A DNA stretch of 64,000 bases from Deltaproteobacteria bacterium. Lineage in GTDB: Bacteria > Myxococcota > Myxococcia > SLRQ01. Under the pieces are notes generated by a model. The model saw only the letters and a list, made by a program, of their open reading frames with translations. It was not told where the DNA came from and did not search any database. Every line of letters begins with the position of its first letter. The stretch's first letter is position 1. Where the stretch lies: assembly GCA_007130885.1 (NCBI GenBank), contig SLRQ01000033.1, forward strand, positions 18,311 to 82,310, in the 5' to 3' direction. Made by a program: the position numbers and the translations under genes. Below, in pieces: positions 59,745-64,000 of this stretch.

Positions 59745-61730
59745 TCACAAAGCCGCCCAACGTTCATAAGCATCCTCCAGCCGCGCTTGAAGCTGTTCCT
59801 TCTCCGCGAGGAGCTCCTTGCAGCGTGCGGCATCCTTATAAACGTCCGGTTCGCACAGCAACTCGTCGATTTCCGAAAGTCTCGTTTCGGAGGATTGTAT
59901 CTCATCCTCCAGGTTGGCGGTCTCCTTCTCCCTGCGGCGTGCCTCCCTCTCGACGGCTTTTTTCTTCTCCCGAAGCTTGGTCCCCCTGGCTTTCCCTTCT
60001 TTGTGTCGATCGACTTCACGAAAGTCGTCGGCAGGCGCTTCCTTCGAGGCCGTCTCTTCCTCGCGGATTCTATCGCTCTTCCAGCAGTAATAGTCATAGT
60101 CGCCGGGGAAGCTGGTCAAAGCTCCGCCTGGTGCTATCTCCACGACACGTGTTGCCATCTTGTTTATGAACCAACGGTCGTGGCTGATGAGAACCATGGA
60201 ACCATTGAACTCGTGAAGTGCTGTTTCGAGCACCTCCCTGCTCTCCAGGTCGAGGTGGTTGGTGGGCTCATCGAGGAGCAACAGGTTGGCCGGACGCGCG
60301 AGCATACGAGCCAACGAGAGCCGGGCTTTCTCTCCACCGGAGAGTACCCCCACGGTCTTGTAGACGTCGTCGCCCTCGAACAGAAATGCTCCGAGCACGC
60401 CCCTTACTCGTGATTCACCTTCCGTCGGCATGATCTCCCAGAGGCACTCGATCGCCGTGGCGCTGCAATCGAGGGCGTCTGTCTGATGCTGAGCGAAGTA
60501 GTAGGGAACGACGTTGTGGCCGAGCCTTATCTCTCCTGTGTCGGGGGAGACCGCGTGCGCCAGCATCTTGAGCAACGTCGACTTGCCGGAGCCGTTGGGG
60601 CCGACCAGAGCGACCCGTTCACCACGCCGGACGGACATGTCCAGACCGGCGTAAACCACATTGTCTCCGTAAGCCTTTCGGACCCCTTCGAGCTCGATGG
60701 CGATTTCGCCGGAGCGGGGAGCCGGCGGCAGCCGAAGTCGAGGTCGCCGCCGCTGTTGGGAGAGTGCCGCGGCCAATGGGGCCTGCCTCTCCTCCATCTC
60801 CTCTTCCAGCTTCTCGATCAGGCGCACCTTGCTCTGGGCTTGTCTTGCCTTTGTCGCCTTGGCCCGAAACCTATCGATGAAACCCTGTAAGTCAGCCACC
60901 CTTTTTGCGTGACCTGCCGCTTCTTTCTCGAGGCGCTCGAGCAGTGCCGCGCGTTGCTCGAGATAGCTTTCGTACTTGCCCTCATAGAGGAAGAGCCCCT
61001 CGGGCGTCAGCTCGGCGATCTTGGAAACCTGTCGCTCTAGGAAGTAGCGGTCGTGGCTAACCACAACCCAGGCTCCTGGATAACTCGCCAGAAACTCTTC
61101 GAGCCAGACAATGCTCTCGAGATCCAAATGGTTAGTGGGCTCGTCGAGCAGCAGAAGATCGGGACCGGCCACCAGAAGCCTTGCGAGTGCCGCGCGCATG
61201 GCCCAGCCGCCTGAAAGAGTGGCGAGGGGCTGCTCCATTGCTTCTTGTGAAAATCCAAGGCCCGCAAGGATGGTTCTCACGCGGGCATCTACTCCGTAGC
61301 CGTCGAGCGCCACGAAACGCTCCAACAAGGTTCCATGACGTGTTGCCAGAGCCTCGACACACTCCCGCGAGGAATCCTCGCCGGAGGCTTCACTGCCTCC
61401 CGGTGCGGCGGCCATACGAGTCTCGAGATCGGCAATTTCGGATTCCGTTCGAACAATCTCGGAGGCCCCGCTCTTGGCCGCCTCGAAAGCCGTTCGTCCT
61501 TCCATCCGCTCCACCTCTTGCGCCAGGTAGCCGACGGTCGCGCCTCTCGCCGAGCCTACCTCGCCTTCGTCGGGTCGAACGGCACCGGTGAGCATGCGCA
61601 AAAGGGTGGTCTTTCCGCATCCGTTCGGTCCCACGAGACCCACACGGTCGCCGGGCTGGATGAGCCAGGTCACCTCGCGAAAGAGGTGCTGTGCTCCATA
61701 GGACTTGCCTACACTGCTTAGTTGAAACAT
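59745..61730 (-). CDS. ABC-F family ATPase
   Basis: A 661-residue cytoplasmic ATPase with two ABC domains and no membrane domain. Walker A motifs are 'GPNGCGKTT' and 'GPNGSGKST', signatures are 'LSGGWAMR' and 'LSGGEKAR', and both Walker B regions read 'LLLLDEPTNHLDLES'. A charged helical linker lies between them and a long C-terminal coiled coil follows (about 560-655). ABC-F proteins act on the ribosome, in translation factor or antibiotic-resistance roles. It is probably the first gene of a unit with the NUDIX gene. Confidence 0.93.
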   Translation of the reverse strand: MFQLSSVGKSYGAQHLFREVTWLIQPGDRVGLVGPNGCGKTTLLRMLTGAVRPDEGEVGSARGATVGYLAQEVERMEGRTAFEAAKSGASEIVRTESEIADLETRMAAAPGGSEASGEDSSRECVEALATRHGTLLERFVALDGYGVDARVRTILAGLGFSQEAMEQPLATLSGGWAMRAALARLLVAGPDLLLLDEPTNHLDLESIVWLEEFLASYPGAWVVVSHDRYFLERQVSKIAELTPEGLFLYEGKYESYLEQRAALLERLEKEAAGHAKRVADLQGFIDRFRAKATKARQAQSKVRLIEKLEEEMEERQAPLAAALSQQRRRPRLRLPPAPRSGEIAIELEGVRKAYGDNVVYAGLDMSVRRGERVALVGPNGSGKSTLLKMLAHAVSPDTGEIRLGHNVVPYYFAQHQTDALDCSATAIECLWEIMPTEGESRVRGVLGAFLFEGDDVYKTVGVLSGGEKARLSLARMLARPANLLLLDEPTNHLDLESREVLETALHEFNGSMVLISHDRWFINKMATRVVEIAPGGALTSFPGDYDYYCWKSDRIREEETASKEAPADDFREVDRHKEGKARGTKLREKKKAVEREARRREKETANLEDEIQSSETRLSEIDELLCEPDVYKDAARCKELLAEKEQLQARLEDAYERWAAL

Positions 61731-61798
61731 GACTTGAACGGACCCGAATCCAGTACGAACTCCCGGCTCACGTCAACCGATTCCCGTTTTCTTGTCTG

Positions 61799-63124
61799 TC
61801 AGTAGTACGCGTGCAGGGACACATAGGCCGTGGACGGATACAAGCCGAACTCGCTTTGCGGCACCAGCGCGAAGGGAATGTCGTTCGGCCTTTTTCCAAG
61901 GGCCAGGTAGGCACCGGCGTTCAGGTGCGCGGCGTCAGCCACCGACCATGAAAAACCAGGCCCTAAAAGGGCGCTGGAATCGGCTAGGTTGACTACGCTG
62001 AAGAGCGAGACATCGACAAGCGGAGTCGCATCGTAGGTGGCGCTGGCCGCCGCGTAGTATCTCCCAAGGGCCCAGGCTTCACCGCGGGAGAAGCGATCGG
62101 TCATCGCGATTGTCAGGTAGTCCACCGGCTGCTCGGCGCCGACGGTTTGCACATGGATCTCGCCAAGTAAGTACAGGCGCCCCGCCAGCATCATGTGATC
62201 CGCGCCGATAGTGGCTCTGACGAACGGAGAGTCCCCTCCGCTGGGAAATGTCAGAGTGCCCTCGGCTCTTGCGCCCGCGGGGCCGAGTGCTCCGGAACTC
62301 TCGATGCCGAAAACGGCATCGCGGTGGACCGCGGCGGCAAAGAGGGCGAGATCCCACGAAGCAAAGGTGCTGCCCGCTCGGCCGGTGAATATCATCCCTT
62401 CGCTGTCCCAGGAGCCGGCATACGCTGCGGCGGCGGTTACCTGCCCGGCCACGCCGAAGAACCAGTCGGCTCGCACTGCGTCGATGCCGGGCTTGTACTC
62501 GCGGTCGACCACCACGGGAGAGAAGGGAGCGACCAGATCCAGGGGAGTGAAGAAGTACGCCCGCCCGAATGTAATGGCCTGCCGGCCTGCAGTGAGGTGA
62601 AAGCGGCCGGTGCGCAGGCGCACCGACAGTCGGTCCACTCGGCCTTCAATGGTGTGCCCGGGACCCTCGGCGGCCGTCCACGATAGATCGACCGCTTGCG
62701 GCAGATCCCTTGCGCCTTGGGCGGGCGCCCCGAATAAACCCTCTATGGGCGTTTCGTCGATGAGGTCGAGATCGATCGGTACTGGAGGTTCCGGGACCGA
62801 GAAGGTCGTTGCCGTGAGCTGATGATGCGCATCGAGCCTTATGCCATCTCCGAAGCGCGCCTGGAGCTTCAGGCGTCCGTCCACGACCGCCTGACCGAAC
62901 GGATCCTCCGGCAGGAAGGCATGGTCGTAGGGAAAGCTCGAAAAGAAGAAGCCCTTCACGTCCCCTCCTACATGAAGATCGAGCGAGTCACTGGAAGCCA
63001 CCGAGGGCAAAAGGACCTGGAGCAGACCGGCGATCAACCCAGCACGAGCTGCTCTCGCGCTCCAAACAGGCCGGCGGCACCGGCCGCCAACGCGCAAGCT
63101 CCCATTATCGAGTTTTTGGCTCAT
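61799..63124 (-). CDS. Outer-membrane beta-barrel protein of unknown family
   Basis: A 441-residue protein with a signal sequence ('AGLIAGLLQVLLPSVASS') after a long basic N-terminus and a repeating pattern of alternating amphipathic strands ('GRFHLTAGRQAITFGRAYFF', 'ATIGADHMMLAGRLYLLGE'). It ends in an aromatic residue ('YVSLHAYY'), consistent with outer-membrane insertion. The 'TAGRQAITFGRAYFFTPLD' motif is like that of alginate-type or OprB-like porins. The start is uncertain because the N-terminus before the signal is about 25 residues long. Confidence 0.7.
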   Translation of the reverse strand: MSQKLDNGSLRVGGRCRRPVWSARAARAGLIAGLLQVLLPSVASSDSLDLHVGGDVKGFFFSSFPYDHAFLPEDPFGQAVVDGRLKLQARFGDGIRLDAHHQLTATTFSVPEPPVPIDLDLIDETPIEGLFGAPAQGARDLPQAVDLSWTAAEGPGHTIEGRVDRLSVRLRTGRFHLTAGRQAITFGRAYFFTPLDLVAPFSPVVVDREYKPGIDAVRADWFFGVAGQVTAAAAYAGSWDSEGMIFTGRAGSTFASWDLALFAAAVHRDAVFGIESSGALGPAGARAEGTLTFPSGGDSPFVRATIGADHMMLAGRLYLLGEIHVQTVGAEQPVDYLTIAMTDRFSRGEAWALGRYYAAASATYDATPLVDVSLFSVVNLADSSALLGPGFSWSVADAAHLNAGAYLALGKRPNDIPFALVPQSEFGLYPSTAYVSLHAYY

Positions 63125-63369
63125 CAGTTCGCCCGCCTCCTTGCCGCTCGGTATTACTCTTTCCGCCCCGATGCCGCCATAGAGTGCGCAGCCGGACTAG
63201 GGGTCCGCGAAAGAATAACTACCGGATTTCGGACGCCGCTGCATCCGCGTCTGACTTCGTTCTTCGATCGACTTTTTTGGGACAGGACGCGGCCGCTTCA
63301 TCGATGGCACCTCGCAAGCACGTAAGCTGAGCAGCTCCGGGGTCGCGCCGGTGCGGATGTATTTTCAGG
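63125..63369. other. Upstream region of the barrel gene
   Basis: This 245-base stretch should contain the minus-strand promoter of the outer-membrane protein. I see no clear boxes or operators. It leads directly into the tandem array. Confidence 0.35.
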
Positions 63370-63614
63370 CACTTAGCAGGCCCTGCTAAGTGGGTGGCAC
63401 CTAGGCCCCTGCTAAGTGGGTGGCACCTAGGCGGGCCCTGCTAAGTGGGTGGCACCTAGGCCCCTGCTAAGTGGGTGGCACCTAGGCGGGCCCTGCTAAG
63501 TGGGTGGCACCTAGGCGGCCCCCTGCTAAGTGGGTGGCACCTAGGCGCCTCCGCTAAGTGGGTGGCACCTAGGCGCCTCCTAGGCGCCTCTGCGAAGTGG
63601 GTGGCACCTAGGCG
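63370..63614. repeat. Degenerate tandem array, eight copies of a 22-bp core
   Basis: Eight copies of GCTAAGTGGGTGGCACCTAGGC begin at about 63385, 63411, 63440, 63466, 63495, 63525, 63553 and 63592, so the period is 26-30 bases and then 39. Spacers alternate between short GC-rich forms. Each core can fold: CTAAGTG and CACCTAG are complementary at six of seven positions around GGTGG. The left edge (63370-63392) is an exact inverted repeat, CACTTAGCAGG then CCTGCTAAGTG with one base between. The spacers are too short and too alike for CRISPR. Some REP-like elements linked to REP-associated transposases have similar hairpins, but no transposase is visible. Confidence 0.9.
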
Positions 63615-63639
63615 CGTAGACGGCTGGTTAGGCGGGTGC

Positions 63640-63903
63640 TCACCGATACACCTCTCGTCGGTGCCCGATCTTGCTCACATGAACTTCGGCTAGCTCGTCA
63701 TCAATTGCATACACGATGCGATAGACCCCGACCCTCACCCGATAAAGTGCCACGCTCCCAGACAGTTTCTCACAACCTATGGGTCGAGGATCGTCTGCAA
63801 GCGAACGTATTCCCGAGATGATTCGTTGTTGAACCTTCTTCTGCCGGATCGCCTCCAGTTCCTTTCCGGCGCTGGGCTTGATGAAGAGGCTATAGCTTCC
63901 CAC
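63640..63903 (-). CDS. RelE/ParE-family toxin
   Basis: An 87-residue toxin of a type II toxin-antitoxin pair. 'FIKPSAGKELEAI' is the N-terminal helix, and 'LYRVRVGVYRIVYAIDDE' followed by 'KIGHRREVY' is the RelE/ParE catalytic core with conserved Arg, Tyr and His. RelE types cut mRNA at the ribosome and ParE types act on gyrase; which one this is cannot be told. Its start overlaps the antitoxin stop by 14 bases. Confidence 0.92.
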   Translation of the reverse strand: MGSYSLFIKPSAGKELEAIRQKKVQQRIISGIRSLADDPRPIGCEKLSGSVALYRVRVGVYRIVYAIDDELAEVHVSKIGHRREVYR

Positions 63904-64000
63904 GCCGTCGTAACCCCTTCACAAACTCCTCGAAAGGCACGCTCTCCTCTTCCGTTCGCTCCTCGTGCGCCTCCAAGTCAGTGGCGTCCTCTGCAAGCGA
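63890..64000 (-). CDS. Antitoxin C-terminus (cut by window edge)
   Basis: The last 36 codons of a gene that continues past the right edge. The visible end reads 'SVPFEEFVKGLRRRGKL' and is acidic before that ('EDATDLEAHEERTEEE'). That is typical of a Phd/RelB-type antitoxin tail, which wraps the toxin. It lies directly upstream of the RelE/ParE toxin on the same strand, with overlapping ends, so the two form one operon. Confidence 0.85.
   Translation of the reverse strand, partial: SLAEDATDLEAHEERTEEESVPFEEFVKGLRRRGKL

Noticed and set aside
63370..63614. CRISPR array
   Set aside because: Spacers are only 4-8 bases and alike, repeats are degenerate, and no cas genes are seen.

Overview
The window most resembles a high-GC member of the Myxococcota / former Deltaproteobacteria. 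The reasons are a TonB-like protein with an AgmX/PglI-type C-terminal domain, very many lipoproteins, a cysteine-rich tandem-repeat lipoprotein with a FISUMP domain, PKD-rich and RHS-type surface proteins, and many small one-component systems. A class I hybrid-cluster protein with a dedicated ferredoxin and a DUF134/NifX-like/DUF1847 group point to a lineage that meets low-oxygen or nitrosative conditions. I saw no rRNA, tRNA or CRISPR array. The assignment to a phylum is inference.

Layout. 1-10.3 kb: a same-strand run starting with the tail of a MacB-like permease, then a TolC-like channel, an ECF sigma factor, its zinc-type anti-sigma factor, a Spy/CpxP-like periplasmic protein, a second TolC-like lipoprotein, an RND adaptor, an RND pump and an ArsR-type repressor. 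10.4-13.0 kb: a PlsC-like acyltransferase, a truncated phosphatase remnant, a long palindrome and an FMN-binding lipoprotein. 13.1-15.7 kb: a ferredoxin-hcp operon behind a clear inverted-repeat promoter. 15.8-19.2 kb: a stand-alone condensation-fold acyltransferase, DUF134 regulator, NifX-like protein, an apparent trmO remnant and DUF1847. 19.4-26.8 kb: membrane protein, hydrolase, nucleotidyltransferase pair, CopB-type ATPase, FISUMP lipoprotein and AhpD-like protein. 26.9-27.7 kb: a small membrane protein and a Cys/His decapeptide-repeat protein. 28.6-33.4 kb: a porin plus pstSCAB, more AT-rich to the eye than its flanks.

33.8-38.3 kb holds the most unusual locus. It is a surface lipoprotein with five PKD domains fused to a vertebrate-type protein-arginine deiminase catalytic domain, followed by a secreted HEAT-like protein. 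38.4-47.9 kb (minus strand): a lipoprotein start-overlapped with a 1,911-residue teneurin-like RHS lipoprotein, another lipoprotein and the AgmX-type protein. 48.1-54.4 kb: DUF502, DUF523/DUF1722, a HAD phosphatase and an esterase lipoprotein, then a divergent disulfide reductase with a peroxiredoxin-glutaredoxin fusion, closed by a two-way terminator. 54.5-64 kb: fadJ-fadI-like beta-oxidation genes, an orphan LuxR-type response regulator, a NUDIX hydrolase, an ABC-F ATPase, an outer-membrane barrel, a degenerate 26-30 bp tandem array and a RelE/ParE toxin with the end of its antitoxin.

How the genes work together. The first 10 kb reads as a self-sensing envelope-stress efflux locus. The 12.5-19.2 kb region groups redox and metal-handling proteins (FMN-binding, ferredoxin, Hcp, DUF134, NifX-like, DUF1847). 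The 52.3-54.4 kb pair looks like a reductase/peroxidase unit, and fadI-fadJ encode one beta-oxidation complex. All functions are read from sequence motifs alone; no search was run.
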